A stretch of DNA of 47,781 nt from Clostridia bacterium. GTDB lineage: Bacteria; Bacillota; Clostridia; Oscillospirales; Acutalibacteraceae. The number at the start of each line of letters is the position of its first letter. The first letter of the stretch is position 1. The stretch is from contig JAFYVE010000040.1 of NCBI GenBank assembly GCA_017549285.1, forward strand, positions 1 to 47,781, read 5' to 3'. The notes beneath the pieces are model-generated. The model did not search any database. It was not told the DNA's origin and saw nothing but the letters and a program-made list of their open reading frames with translations. A program made the position numbers and the translations under genes. Shown here one piece after another: positions 17,921 to 26,205 of this stretch.

Positions 17921-19099
17921 ATGGAAGCAATCATTCTTGCAGGTGGTCTGGGTTTAAGACTGCGTGAAAAAGTATATGAAGCACCCAAGGTGCTTGCCGA
18001 AACAGCAGGCAAGCCCTTTATTTTCCATGTCCTGGAATACCTTTACAGAAACGGTGTCACCCACGCTGTACTTGCCGTTTCATATATGCACGAAAAAATC
18101 ATTTCATCCGTGGGCAACTCTTTCCACGGTATGACCATTGACTACTCCGTTGAAAAAGAGCCTCTGGGCACGGGTGGGGCTATCAAAGAGGCAATGAAAA
18201 AGTGCAACGAAGACTTCGTTTTTGTCCTTAACGGCGACACGGTTTTTGATGTTGACCTGAGAGAAATGTACAAAACTGCAAAAAAGGACTTTGTGACGAT
18301 TGCACTCAAATATATGGATAATGCTGACAGAAGAGGCATTGTTGAAACAGAAAACGGAGTTGTCACTTATTTCAAAGAAAAGGAACCCGGCAAAAGCGGA
18401 ACAATAAACGGCGGAATTTACCTTATAGACAGGCAGGTCCCTCTTTCAAAAAAGAAGAAATTTTCTTTTGAATATGATTTCCTCGAAATGAACTGCAACA
18501 GGCTCATCCCCTTTGTTTCCGACGGATATTTCATTGATATAGGCATTCCTGAGGACTATGAAAGAGCTCAGAATGAAGTTCCTGTTATGCTCACAGGCAG
18601 AAAAGGTAAAGCCGCATTCCTTGACCGTGACGGAACAATCAACATCAACACGGGTCATCTTTTCAGACAGGAGGATTTCATCTTCACTCAGAATGCACCC
18701 GAAAGAATTGCCGAGCTTCAGAAAAAGGGCTATTATATCACGGTTATCTCCAATCAGGCAGGCGTTGCAAAGGGAATGTACACCGAAAACGATATTGCGA
18801 AACTCAATTCGTTTATCAACAAAAAACTTCTGCCATACGGAGTTATCATTGATGCATTTTTCCATTGTCCGCATCATCCCGACGGTGTTGTGAAAGAATA
18901 CACCGTTGACTGCGACTGCAGAAAACCGAAGGCGGGTATGATTTTCAAAGCCGTGGAATATTATAAATCTCTCGGTATTGAAATTGACCTCTCACAGTCA
19001 ATACTCATAGGGGACAAAGACACCGATATCCAGGCAGGCGAAACTGCAGGCGTCGGCAGATGCATAAAGGCTGAAAATAATATTTTCCCTGAAATATAA
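17921..19099 (+). CDS. Fused heptose-1-phosphate nucleotidyltransferase (HddC-like) and heptose-bisphosphate phosphatase (GmhB-like)
   Basis: A 392-residue two-domain enzyme. Residues 1 to about 220 form a sugar nucleotidyltransferase, with the NTP loop AIILAGGLGLRLRE and the product-site GTGGAIKEA, closest in style to D-glycero-D-manno-heptose-1-phosphate guanylyltransferase. Residues about 228-392 are a HAD phosphatase with D235 and D237 in FLDRDGT and a Cys/His zinc loop (HCPHHPDG, CDCRKPKAG) as in GmhB/HisB-type proteins. Together they would remove the 7-phosphate and load the 1-phosphate onto GTP, giving GDP-heptose. The sedoheptulose-7-phosphate isomerase and the kinase are not in this window. 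The natural sugar could be another seven-carbon or six-carbon phosphate. Confidence 0.87.
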   Translation: MEAIILAGGLGLRLREKVYEAPKVLAETAGKPFIFHVLEYLYRNGVTHAVLAVSYMHEKIISSVGNSFHGMTIDYSVEKEPLGTGGAIKEAMKKCNEDFVFVLNGDTVFDVDLREMYKTAKKDFVTIALKYMDNADRRGIVETENGVVTYFKEKEPGKSGTINGGIYLIDRQVPLSKKKKFSFEYDFLEMNCNRLIPFVSDGYFIDIGIPEDYERAQNEVPVMLTGRKGKAAFLDRDGTININTGHLFRQEDFIFTQNAPERIAELQKKGYYITVISNQAGVAKGMYTENDIAKLNSFINKKLLPYGVIIDAFFHCPHHPDGVVKEYTVDCDCRKPKAGMIFKAVEYYKSLGIEIDLSQSILIGDKDTDIQAGETAGVGRCIKAENNIFPEI

Positions 19100-19100
19100 C

Positions 19101-19138
19101 AGAAGGAGCAACCGAAGTTGCCCCTTCTTTGTTTTTGT
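19101..19138. terminator. Bidirectional terminator between converging genes
   Basis: An imperfect 12-bp stem (AGAAGGAGCAAC against GTTGCCCCTTCT, one A/C mismatch) is followed by a T-rich stretch on the plus strand. On the minus strand the loop becomes a TTCG tetraloop. Confidence 0.8.
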
Positions 19139-19144
19139 TATGAA

Positions 19145-20857
19145 TTACTTGCGGATTACCTCCACAGTACCCTCGTAATAGCTGAATTCCTGTATAAGGA
19201 AGAAAATTGCATCCTGCTCACTTCTGATAGTATGCAGCTGCATTTTATAATCATCTTCATTATAAAACTTTGCAAAGCGACTGTCATTATCCACACCGAA
19301 AAGGTACCAGTATGCATACATTATGCCGGGCATCTCGTCCGTATTTCCGTTGAACAGCCAAATTGCCAGATTCCTCATATTATCAACATTGCATTCAAGA
19401 CTTATAACGATTCTGTCACCGTAAACGATAACAATTTCTGCATATTCACTGCCTGCAGGAATGTAAAGGAATACAAATTCATCTATATAACAATACTCAC
19501 TTCCGTCTGAAAGCTTCACAAAGCTTAAATTTTCTCTGAGAGAATCTGCTCTGACTCTTTCATTTTCTTCGATAAACCCATTGACTTCATCAGAAATTGA
19601 ATTGATTTCATCGTTTGTCAGGTCATCATACTTTTTGCCTGTCATTCTTTCAACCTCTGCAACAACAGCGGCATCAAGTCTGAGTGCTTCTTTCTCGATA
19701 AAAGCATTGAAAGACTCAATATCTGTTTTTGCAAGTGAAGATTTATTTGCAAAAAGGTCAATAAACGTCTGTGCATAAGGAATTTCACCGAACTGCAACG
19801 GATCCCAGCCGTTCCATCTGTGCATTCCTATTGCAAAAGATAAATCAACCTTTTTAAGCTCCTGATCCTTTGCAATCATTTCGTCATAGATTGTGTAATC
19901 GGGGTCTGTATCATAGAACCAATGATTCAGCTCCATATCCTTTGCGACTGCTTCGGGGTCTGCAAAGCTGTCATCAAGGTCAAAGTCAAATATTGCTCCG
20001 AGTCTGTCATATGTGTCAACGAAATAATATTCACCGTTTTCATCCATACGGGCGATTGTGCCGTCCAGATGTGTATCATCATAAACAATGATTGACAGCT
20101 CGTGGTCTGCGAACTTTGCCGCATCGGTAATATCGCACAACAGATACATAATATTGTTTTCTTCATAATGCCACGGGAAAGTTGCAAACATACCCGAGTT
20201 GGGAGCATACCCCTTTACTGCAACACAGAAGTTTGCAGTAATACCGCTGCAACAGAAACAGCCGGGCATATAGCCGTCGGGTTCAAGCACACTCTTACCA
20301 TCATCACGGGTAACAGTCATTGCTGCATAGATTCTGTCTTCCCTGATTTCCTGGGCAGGGTCAAGTCCGCGAAGCACTTTTGTAAACTCGGGCAGAATGA
20401 TATAGCCGTCTATGATTGCTTCAAAGTTCACGGTATAACCGTTGCTTTTAACCGTTTTCTGCACCGTTCTTACGCTGTTTTCGTCCGCTTTTTCAACATC
20501 AACAACATTTATGATATTCATTTCCTGAAGCTCAAGCTGTTCACTCAGTCCCTCGGGCAGCATAAACTGATAAGCCGCACCCGTACCGATTGCAAGAACG
20601 ATAAACACCGCCGCCGCAACAAGAAGTGCCTTGAATTTTTTACCTCTGACCTGTTTCATAACAGATTCTTTTTCTTTTGTACTTACAACGGGTATTTTTT
20701 CAATCTCTTCCTGAGTTTTTGCTCTCACTTTTGCAAGAACTACCGAATAATTCTTCGGGTCAATATCACATTCGGTGTCGATATCCGAATTTTCAATAAC
20801 GCTGAGTTCTTCTTCATTAAGCTCTTTAAATAAAGCATCTAATTTTTTTTCAATCAC
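19145..20857 (-). CDS. Membrane protein, probable anti-sigma factor with large ectodomain
   Basis: A 570-residue protein with an acidic cytoplasmic segment of about 72 residues, one membrane helix at about 75-97 (ALLVAAAVFIVLAIGTGAAY), and a roughly 470-residue outer domain I do not recognise. It has no signal peptide, no Zn-binding HxxxCxxC anti-sigma motif and no protease motif. Its start overlaps the end of the ECF sigma gene by eight bases, which strongly suggests translational coupling and a sigma/anti-sigma pair. The outer part is rich in acidic and aromatic residues and contains repeated tyrosine/aspartate runs such as DDTHLDG and YDTDPDYTIYDE. What it senses is unknown. Confidence 0.78.
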   Translation of the reverse strand: MIEKKLDALFKELNEEELSVIENSDIDTECDIDPKNYSVVLAKVRAKTQEEIEKIPVVSTKEKESVMKQVRGKKFKALLVAAAVFIVLAIGTGAAYQFMLPEGLSEQLELQEMNIINVVDVEKADENSVRTVQKTVKSNGYTVNFEAIIDGYIILPEFTKVLRGLDPAQEIREDRIYAAMTVTRDDGKSVLEPDGYMPGCFCCSGITANFCVAVKGYAPNSGMFATFPWHYEENNIMYLLCDITDAAKFADHELSIIVYDDTHLDGTIARMDENGEYYFVDTYDRLGAIFDFDLDDSFADPEAVAKDMELNHWFYDTDPDYTIYDEMIAKDQELKKVDLSFAIGMHRWNGWDPLQFGEIPYAQTFIDLFANKSSLAKTDIESFNAFIEKEALRLDAAVVAEVERMTGKKYDDLTNDEINSISDEVNGFIEENERVRADSLRENLSFVKLSDGSEYCYIDEFVFLYIPAGSEYAEIVIVYGDRIVISLECNVDNMRNLAIWLFNGNTDEMPGIMYAYWYLFGVDNDSRFAKFYNEDDYKMQLHTIRSEQDAIFFLIQEFSYYEGTVEVIRK

Positions 20858-21407
20858 TGAAATTCTCTCCTTTCATCATATTGCTGAGTTTGTCAATGGC
20901 CTTGAGAAACCGTTTATTAACGGCATTTTCCGAAAGACCGAGTCTGTTCCCTATCTCGGAATATGTTTCACCGTAGTAGAATTTACGGTAAATTATGGTG
21001 GAGTCAGGCTCACCGAGGCTGAGAATGCTTCCGAGCAGAAATTCTCTTTCTTCATTTTTCAGAACCGTGTTTTCAGTCTGCAAAGAAACGATTGCGCTCT
21101 TTTCATTCAGCGCTTTTTCTATGTTCTTCTGCCTCATAACACGACGGAACTCATCGATTGCCCTTCTTTGTGCAAGAGTTATCAGAAATGATGCAAGTGA
21201 GCCTTTTAAGAGGTCAACACCATTGTGTTTTCTGTAAAAATCAAGAAAAACATCACTGACAGTTTCCTCAACATCCTCGCTTGAACATATTCCCGAAAGT
21301 TTACCCCATACAACCTTCCAGACGAGAGCTGTGTATTGTTCCGTAAGCTTCAGCATACCCTTTTCAGGGTCTGTTTTCATCAGAACAAGAATTTCTTCCT
21401 GAGTCAT
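20850..21407 (-). CDS. ECF-type RNA polymerase sigma factor
   Basis: A 185-residue sigma-70 family protein. Region 2 is seen in DVEETVSDVFLDFYRK followed by SFLITLAQRRAIDEFRRVMR, and region 4 in IIYRKFYYGETYSEIGNRLG followed by SENAVNKRFLKAIDKL, with the helix-turn-helix that binds the -35 element. The start at 21407 is preferred over an ATG 27 bases upstream because AAGGAG stands at correct spacing before it. It is co-transcribed with the membrane anti-sigma candidate directly downstream. The upstream DNA lacks a good sigma-A promoter, which would fit autoregulation, but I cannot define the ECF promoter. Confidence 0.92.
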   Translation of the reverse strand: MTQEEILVLMKTDPEKGMLKLTEQYTALVWKVVWGKLSGICSSEDVEETVSDVFLDFYRKHNGVDLLKGSLASFLITLAQRRAIDEFRRVMRQKNIEKALNEKSAIVSLQTENTVLKNEEREFLLGSILSLGEPDSTIIYRKFYYGETYSEIGNRLGLSENAVNKRFLKAIDKLSNMMKGENFSD

Positions 21408-21483
21408 ACATCTGCTCCTTTCCGTGAATTGCAATTCCGTTAATATATTCGTAAGGTAAGCTCAAAATCTGCCATATTAATGA

Positions 21484-21511
21484 AAAAAACGGAGTGGATA
21501 ATTCCACTCCG
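21484..21511 (-). terminator. Terminator of the dockerin gene
   Basis: Hairpin at 21490-21511 (GGAGTGGA / TTCCACTCC core) with, on the minus strand, a run of seven T bases after the stem. Confidence 0.9.
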
Positions 21512-21525
21512 GATTTCTGATTGAA

Positions 21526-21930
21526 TTAAGCTTTACCGAAAGATGATTCATCTTCAAGCTTGGCTGAAACTCTGAGAATGTGTCTTGCATCCTTAGCTTC
21601 AACCCTGCCGTCTGTAATAACATCAGCAGCAATAAGCTGTGCATCCGTTGCATCAGGTTCAAGTCTTGCTGCGATACGAAGGGCAAGTCTTGCATCTGCC
21701 GCTGAAATCTTACCGTCAATATTTACGTCACCGAGTCTGACAATTTCAGACTCTTCTGACGATGATTCATCCTCAACTGTTGAGCTTTCTTCTGTTAATT
21801 CCTCATCTGTAACAGACTCTGTTTCATTGTCGACAATGATATCACTGTCTGCAAAAACAGTAATAAATGCGCCTGCCAGGAAAAGAAGCGAAAATACACA
21901 GCAAAGCAATGTTTTCAGATTAATAGTCAT
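21526..21930 (-). CDS. Small secreted protein with type I dockerin domain
   Basis: A 134-residue protein with a signal peptide (LLCCVFSLLFLAGAFITVFA), an acidic Ser/Glu/Thr-rich linker (SVTDEELTEESSTVEDESSS) and a C-terminal dockerin. The dockerin has two calcium-loop repeats, GDVNIDGKISAADARLALRI and the weaker ADVITDGRVEAKDARHILRV. Dockerins dock enzymes onto cohesin-bearing scaffoldins, but this protein has no catalytic module. The ATG at 21930 is chosen for its GGAGG site; an in-frame ATG 78 bases earlier lacks one. A cell-surface calcium-binding or scaffold-adaptor role is possible. No cohesin is encoded in the window. Confidence 0.88.
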   Translation of the reverse strand: MTINLKTLLCCVFSLLFLAGAFITVFADSDIIVDNETESVTDEELTEESSTVEDESSSEESEIVRLGDVNIDGKISAADARLALRIAARLEPDATDAQLIAADVITDGRVEAKDARHILRVSAKLEDESSFGKA

Positions 21931-22075
21931 AATATAATTCCTCCTTGATTTTTCTGCCCTGTAAATCAGAACACAGTTATAATAGCATATCAAATGGCTT
22001 AAAATCAAGACTTGCGGGCTTTTTTATGTCCGTTAATTTGAGACAATTCAGGCGATGATTTCCACATCAGTGCTG

Positions 22076-22828
22076 CTATTTCTTCAGATGATAATAAGCA
22101 AGCTGCATTCCGTCATCTGTGATTTTTATTTCAGCTTCACCCGTTGCGTACTTATCTTCACCTGAGTAAACGGTAAAACGAACCTCAATTATATCCCCCG
22201 AAAGATTAACGCTGTCTGAAACACAGGTATTTATATAAGGCAATCCGTCTGCGGCAGGTGTCATAAAATTGCCGTCAGCATATTTAAAAAAAGCATAGTC
22301 ATTTTCAGTATAAACACTTTCTTCAGAAACTGTTACACCGAGATATTTTTCAAGAACCTCATTCACTTTTTCTGCACTCACACAACTGTAATAACGGATG
22401 TTATCATCAATCTGACGGATTTTTACGGACTCATTATCTGTTCTTTTTATATGTGAATATGCAAAACGTATAAGTTCATAATCATTTTTGCTTTCAGAAG
22501 TATATTTGCCGTTTTCAGAGAAATACACTTTTGAAAAAACTGAAAGAAAATCATTTACCGCGTCTTTACTTATTTCGGGTACATCCTCTTTGGCGACAGA
22601 TGTTGTTGTTTCTTCATCTTTATTTACTTCGTTATCATTTTTATCAACATAATTGTTGTCATTTTCATTATTGTTGTTATTGTTGTTTTCATATTCAACA
22701 TAAGCTTCTGTTGTGGGTGACTGAGGATTGCCAAGAAGTCCTTGATCATTCAGATACCAGCAGGCTGCCGATGCCCCTGCAACAACAAGTATCATAGCAC
22801 CTGAAAAAAGAGCTTTTGCTTTATTCAT
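22076..22828 (-). CDS. Membrane-anchored protein with Asn-rich linker, unknown function
   Basis: A 250-residue protein with one N-terminal membrane segment (ALFSGAMILVVAGASAACWY, possibly an uncleaved anchor). A low-complexity linker of about 45 residues follows, dominated by asparagine, aspartate and glutamate (YENNNNNNNENDNNYVDKND). A globular outer domain of about 160 residues begins near EDVPEISKDAVNDFLSVFSK. I recognise no family in the globular part. The start at 22828 has a strong AAGGAGG site; the longer frame has none. Repetitive AAT/AAC codons in the linker could slip in replication. Confidence 0.75.
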   Translation of the reverse strand: MNKAKALFSGAMILVVAGASAACWYLNDQGLLGNPQSPTTEAYVEYENNNNNNNENDNNYVDKNDNEVNKDEETTTSVAKEDVPEISKDAVNDFLSVFSKVYFSENGKYTSESKNDYELIRFAYSHIKRTDNESVKIRQIDDNIRYYSCVSAEKVNEVLEKYLGVTVSEESVYTENDYAFFKYADGNFMTPAADGLPYINTCVSDSVNLSGDIIEVRFTVYSGEDKYATGEAEIKITDDGMQLAYYHLKK

Positions 22829-22883
22829 AGGTTTAACCTCCTTTTTAGTTATTATATCATATATATCATTTGCTTTCAACAAC

Positions 22884-22915
22884 AAAAAAGACAGTCATTC
22901 CGGGAATGACTGTCT
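22884..22915 (-). terminator. Terminator of the metallophosphoesterase gene
   Basis: A 12-bp perfect stem (AGACAGTCATTC, loop CGG) at 22889-22915, with a T-run after it on the minus strand. It lies between the stop codon at 22930 and the next leftward gene. Confidence 0.93.
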
Positions 22916-22929
22916 GATATTATGATTTA

Positions 22930-24081
22930 TCAGCCGAACATACCGCTGAGACTGCCGAACATAGCGCTGAATACTGCGATGAAATTGCTGATAAAAGCAA
23001 AGAAATCGTGCATAAACATAGCCATTGCATCATCTGCGAAAAGTTCCTGATACTTAACAATGTATGTTTCGTATTCTGCAGGAGCATCTTCACTGATAAC
23101 GAACATTCTGATGCCTCTTACTTCTGTCATACCGTATGACTGGAAGCCGCATGTGGGGTTATTGATAAGATCAATGCCTTTGTAAGGAACGATGAATGAG
23201 TTTGAATGGTCATGACCAAAAACCATACCGATAACATCGCCACCTTCAAGAAGAGCGTCAAATTCACCGCCGTTTGTTGCTGCAGGACAGGGAGGTTCAC
23301 CCATAAAGCTGCCTTCTGCTGCAGTTTCAGGAAGAGCATAAGTCTTGCCATACTTTGAGATTGCACCGGGTGTACCGGCAGGTACTTCATCAAGAGCTTC
23401 AAAGATTTCAGGAACAATGATATGCTGGAATACAAGTGAAGGAACGGGTTCGCCGCCGTTTGCAGCCTTGAGTTCAGCAGACTTTTCTTTATACCAATCA
23501 AGCTGACTCTGCTTTACGTGATCATATCCGCCGCCTTCTTCATAGCTGCCTGAATCGAAAAGCCAGCAGTTGAAAACGATGTCACCGTCATCTGTTGATG
23601 AGAAGATGGGCACATTGTATGTACCAACGCCGTCAATTTCTTCACCTTCATCATAACCGATAAAACAGCTGTATTCTTCGTAAACCTTCATCTGGTCTTC
23701 CTTGCTCATTCTTCCGCCATCATCGTCGTGGTTACCGAAAACCATAGCAACGGGAATACCGTAAGGTTCAAGGATATTCATAATTTTTCTGATAGCAGTT
23801 GCGCTTTTTGCAGCAGAGGGTGTGATATGGCCTGCAATATTGTCACCTGTAAGGATGATAAGGTCAGGCATTTCAGCTGCAACAGCAGCGTCAAGATAAT
23901 TTGCTGTAACGCTTAAAAGCATAGCATCGTCCTGAATGTCTGAAAGAGTCATAATTTTAAATGTGCCGTCTTCATTAAACTGAAGTTTTGCCTCTTCTGC
24001 AGGAGTAAGAGCAGAAACACAGGGCATAAGAGCACATACAGCCATGATAACTGTCATCATAATTGCTGTAAATTTTTTCAT
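22930..24081 (-). CDS. Secreted calcineurin-type metallophosphoesterase with C-terminal hydrophobic tail (paralogue A)
   Basis: A 383-residue exported protein with a signal peptide ending near CVSA (residue 24). Metal-site motifs run in order: LSDIQDD (D48, with Q50 where most relatives have histidine), TGDN, FGNHDDDGG, FQHIIVPE and GHDHSN. The last 25 or so residues are hydrophobic and aromatic (FFAFISNFIAVFSAMFGSLS) with no positive stop sequence. It is clearly paralogous to the protein at 36309-37475 (same YGIP/FGNHD, GGYDHV and FQHII landmarks). Start at 24081 follows GGAGG. The family hydrolyses phosphoesters or phosphodiesters outside the cell; substrate unknown. Confidence 0.9.
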   Translation of the reverse strand: MKKFTAIMMTVIMAVCALMPCVSALTPAEEAKLQFNEDGTFKIMTLSDIQDDAMLLSVTANYLDAAVAAEMPDLIILTGDNIAGHITPSAAKSATAIRKIMNILEPYGIPVAMVFGNHDDDGGRMSKEDQMKVYEEYSCFIGYDEGEEIDGVGTYNVPIFSSTDDGDIVFNCWLFDSGSYEEGGGYDHVKQSQLDWYKEKSAELKAANGGEPVPSLVFQHIIVPEIFEALDEVPAGTPGAISKYGKTYALPETAAEGSFMGEPPCPAATNGGEFDALLEGGDVIGMVFGHDHSNSFIVPYKGIDLINNPTCGFQSYGMTEVRGIRMFVISEDAPAEYETYIVKYQELFADDAMAMFMHDFFAFISNFIAVFSAMFGSLSGMFG

Positions 24082-24118
24082 AAGAAAAAACCTCCTGATT
24101 TTTTTATTTAACATAAAT

Positions 24119-24146
24119 ATTATAAATCAAAAAAATTTTTTGTCAA
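24119..24146 (-). promoter_or_regulatory. Promoter of metallophosphoesterase A
   Basis: Minus-strand TTGACA (24141-24146) and TATAAT (24119-24124), perfect hexamers with a 16-base spacer, about 38 bases before the start codon. Confidence 0.8.
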
Positions 24147-24225
24147 CACTTTTATTTCACAATTCACAAAGCAAAATATATTTTTAAAATAAAAGCTTAT
24201 TAAGTAACAAATGAATAAAAAGCTC

Positions 24226-24254
24226 TTGTAATTAACAGAATCTTATTGTATAAT
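24226..24254 (+). promoter_or_regulatory. Promoter of the three-helix membrane protein gene
   Basis: TTGTAA (24226-24231), 17 bases, TATAAT (24249-24254), 33 bases before the start codon. Confidence 0.75.
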
Positions 24255-24287
24255 AACTTTTAACATTAAAATACAGGAGTTGAAAAA

Positions 24288-26141
24288 ATGAGCGATCCTA
24301 TCAAAGTAGACTTTTCCGATAAGGGAAAAGGCAGGGGCTCTTCAACAAAAGAAGTTTATATTCCCCCTGAAAAGGCTGGCCTCAAAATTTTTATCAGCAT
24401 TATTATGACAATCATAGGCGGAGCTGTTGCATATTACTTTCTGCTTCCTCCCATGAACTTCGGTGCACTTGATTTCTATACCTTCTGGGCAGTTGTAGCG
24501 GCAATTTTTGTCGGCTCAAACTTCCTTCTTTCAAAGGCATTTATCCGTCCCGAATATGTTCCCTATGTAAAAAAGGTTGCAATCGCACCCATTATAATTG
24601 TTGTTATTCTTGCTCTTGTTCTCGGTGTGGGCTATCTTACATCAAGCGTATTCTTCAGAGCAGCATCTTACAGCGAACTGCTTTCATTCAATGAAAGCAC
24701 AGACCTTGATTCAGGTGTCACAAAGATTGACAGCACTATTGACTTCAGAAACGTTGCAATGATTGACGCAGCTGCTGCAGAAAAACTTGCAGATAAGGTT
24801 CTGGGTGACCTTGCAACAATCGGCCTTGAATCACAGTTTGAACTTGCAAGCGAATATTCAACACAGATTAACTACAACGGTGCCCCTTGCAGAGTCTATC
24901 CTCTGAGATACGGCAACTTCTTCAAGTGGCTCAACAATACAAAGGACGGTTTCCCCGGTTATGTTATTGTTAATATGAATAATCAGGAAACTGAGTTCAT
25001 CCTTCTTGATGAAACATCATCAGCAGGCTATATAAAGTATTCACCCACAGAATACCTTCAGAAGAACTTAAGACGAATTGTACGTTTTGAATATCCCACA
25101 GCAATTATCGGCAACATTTCATTTGAAGCAGATGACAACGGCACACCTTACTGGATCTGTGAAGTAATTGAAAAGAAAGTCGGTCTTATCGGTGGTGACG
25201 ATGTCAAGGCTATCGTTATGGTTGATGCTGTTTCAGGTGATTCACAGTACTTCACAATCGACGAAGTGAAATCAGGTGAAACAACTGACGCAGAAGGCAA
25301 CAAAGTCAGCCTTTCATGGATTGACCAGGTTTATAACGGGGACCTTCTTGTTCAGCAGTATAACTACTACGGCACATACCTCAACGGTTTCTGGAACTCA
25401 ATCTTCGGTCAGTCAGGCGTAAAGAAAGCAACTGTAGGCTCAAGCTATATTGCTATGGACGACGACGTTTACATCTACACAGGTGTAACCAGCGTTACTG
25501 CTGACGAATCAATTCTCGGCTTCATCCTTATCAACCAGAGAACAAAGGATGCAATCTTCTACACAACAACAGGTGCTACAGAATCTGCAGCTCAGAATTC
25601 AGCTCAGGGTGCTCTCTCAGATAAGGGCTGGATTGCAACATTCCCGCTTCTTATCAACCTTGACGGTGAAGCAACTTACTTCATGTCAATGAAAGACGCA
25701 AGCAATGTTGTAAAGGGTTATGCAATGGTTAACGTAAGCAACTACAACATCGTTGCAACAGACGCCGCAGACGGTAATCCCGACCTTGTAAAGTGTATCA
25801 ACAACTATGCAAAGGTTCTCAAGGACACAAAGAATATGACAATCAAGGTTGACACTTCTGTAGCTCCCGAAACTCCCTCAACAGACGAAAATCAGAACAC
25901 AGAACCTCAGGCAAACAGTGTTACAGGTGTAATCACAGATATCCGTTCACAGATTGAAAACGGTTCAACCTGTTATTATATCGAAGTTGCGGACAAATAC
26001 TTCAAAGTAAGCGCTGACGATGTTCCCGAAGCAATCTTCTTTGAAAATGGTGACAATGTTACAGTAACATTCAAGAATTCTGACGGTGTATGGGCAGATG
26101 CTACAAGCATTACAGCCGCAGAAGCAGAAAGCGTTGCATAA
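24288..26141 (+). CDS. Three-helix membrane protein with large outer domain, unknown function
   Basis: A 617-residue protein with a short cytoplasmic N-terminus, membrane helices at about 32-53, 62-83 and 96-118, then about 500 residues that should lie outside. The middle region has repeated beta-rich units resembling PepSY-like or similar domains (YVIVNMNNQETEFILLDE, and AIVMVDAVSGDSQYFTID), and the last 75 residues look like a small OB-fold-like domain after a Pro/Thr/Glu linker (SVTGVITDIRSQIENGS). I know similar proteins as conserved hypothetical proteins in Clostridia and assign no function. It has its own promoter and terminator, so it is a single-gene unit. Start follows CAGGAG. Confidence 0.8.
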   Translation: MSDPIKVDFSDKGKGRGSSTKEVYIPPEKAGLKIFISIIMTIIGGAVAYYFLLPPMNFGALDFYTFWAVVAAIFVGSNFLLSKAFIRPEYVPYVKKVAIAPIIIVVILALVLGVGYLTSSVFFRAASYSELLSFNESTDLDSGVTKIDSTIDFRNVAMIDAAAAEKLADKVLGDLATIGLESQFELASEYSTQINYNGAPCRVYPLRYGNFFKWLNNTKDGFPGYVIVNMNNQETEFILLDETSSAGYIKYSPTEYLQKNLRRIVRFEYPTAIIGNISFEADDNGTPYWICEVIEKKVGLIGGDDVKAIVMVDAVSGDSQYFTIDEVKSGETTDAEGNKVSLSWIDQVYNGDLLVQQYNYYGTYLNGFWNSIFGQSGVKKATVGSSYIAMDDDVYIYTGVTSVTADESILGFILINQRTKDAIFYTTTGATESAAQNSAQGALSDKGWIATFPLLINLDGEATYFMSMKDASNVVKGYAMVNVSNYNIVATDAADGNPDLVKCINNYAKVLKDTKNMTIKVDTSVAPETPSTDENQNTEPQANSVTGVITDIRSQIENGSTCYYIEVADKYFKVSADDVPEAIFFENGDNVTVTFKNSDGVWADATSITAAEAESVA

Positions 26142-26159
26142 AACTTTATAAAACAAATC

Positions 26160-26188
26160 AAGGAGTCGTACATAAGTACGGCTCCTTT
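26160..26188. terminator. Bidirectional terminator between converging genes
   Basis: A 12-bp stem with one mismatch (AAGGAGTCGTAC against GTACGGCTCCTT, loop ATAA), flanked by T/A-rich DNA on both sides. Confidence 0.82.
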
Positions 26189-26205
26189 GTTATGCAAATT
26201 ATTGT

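Noticed and set aside
20102-20833. 243-residue open frame on the plus strand
   Set aside because: It is antisense to the membrane anti-sigma candidate, has no ribosome site and encodes a Cys/His/Phe-rich sequence typical of a shadow frame.
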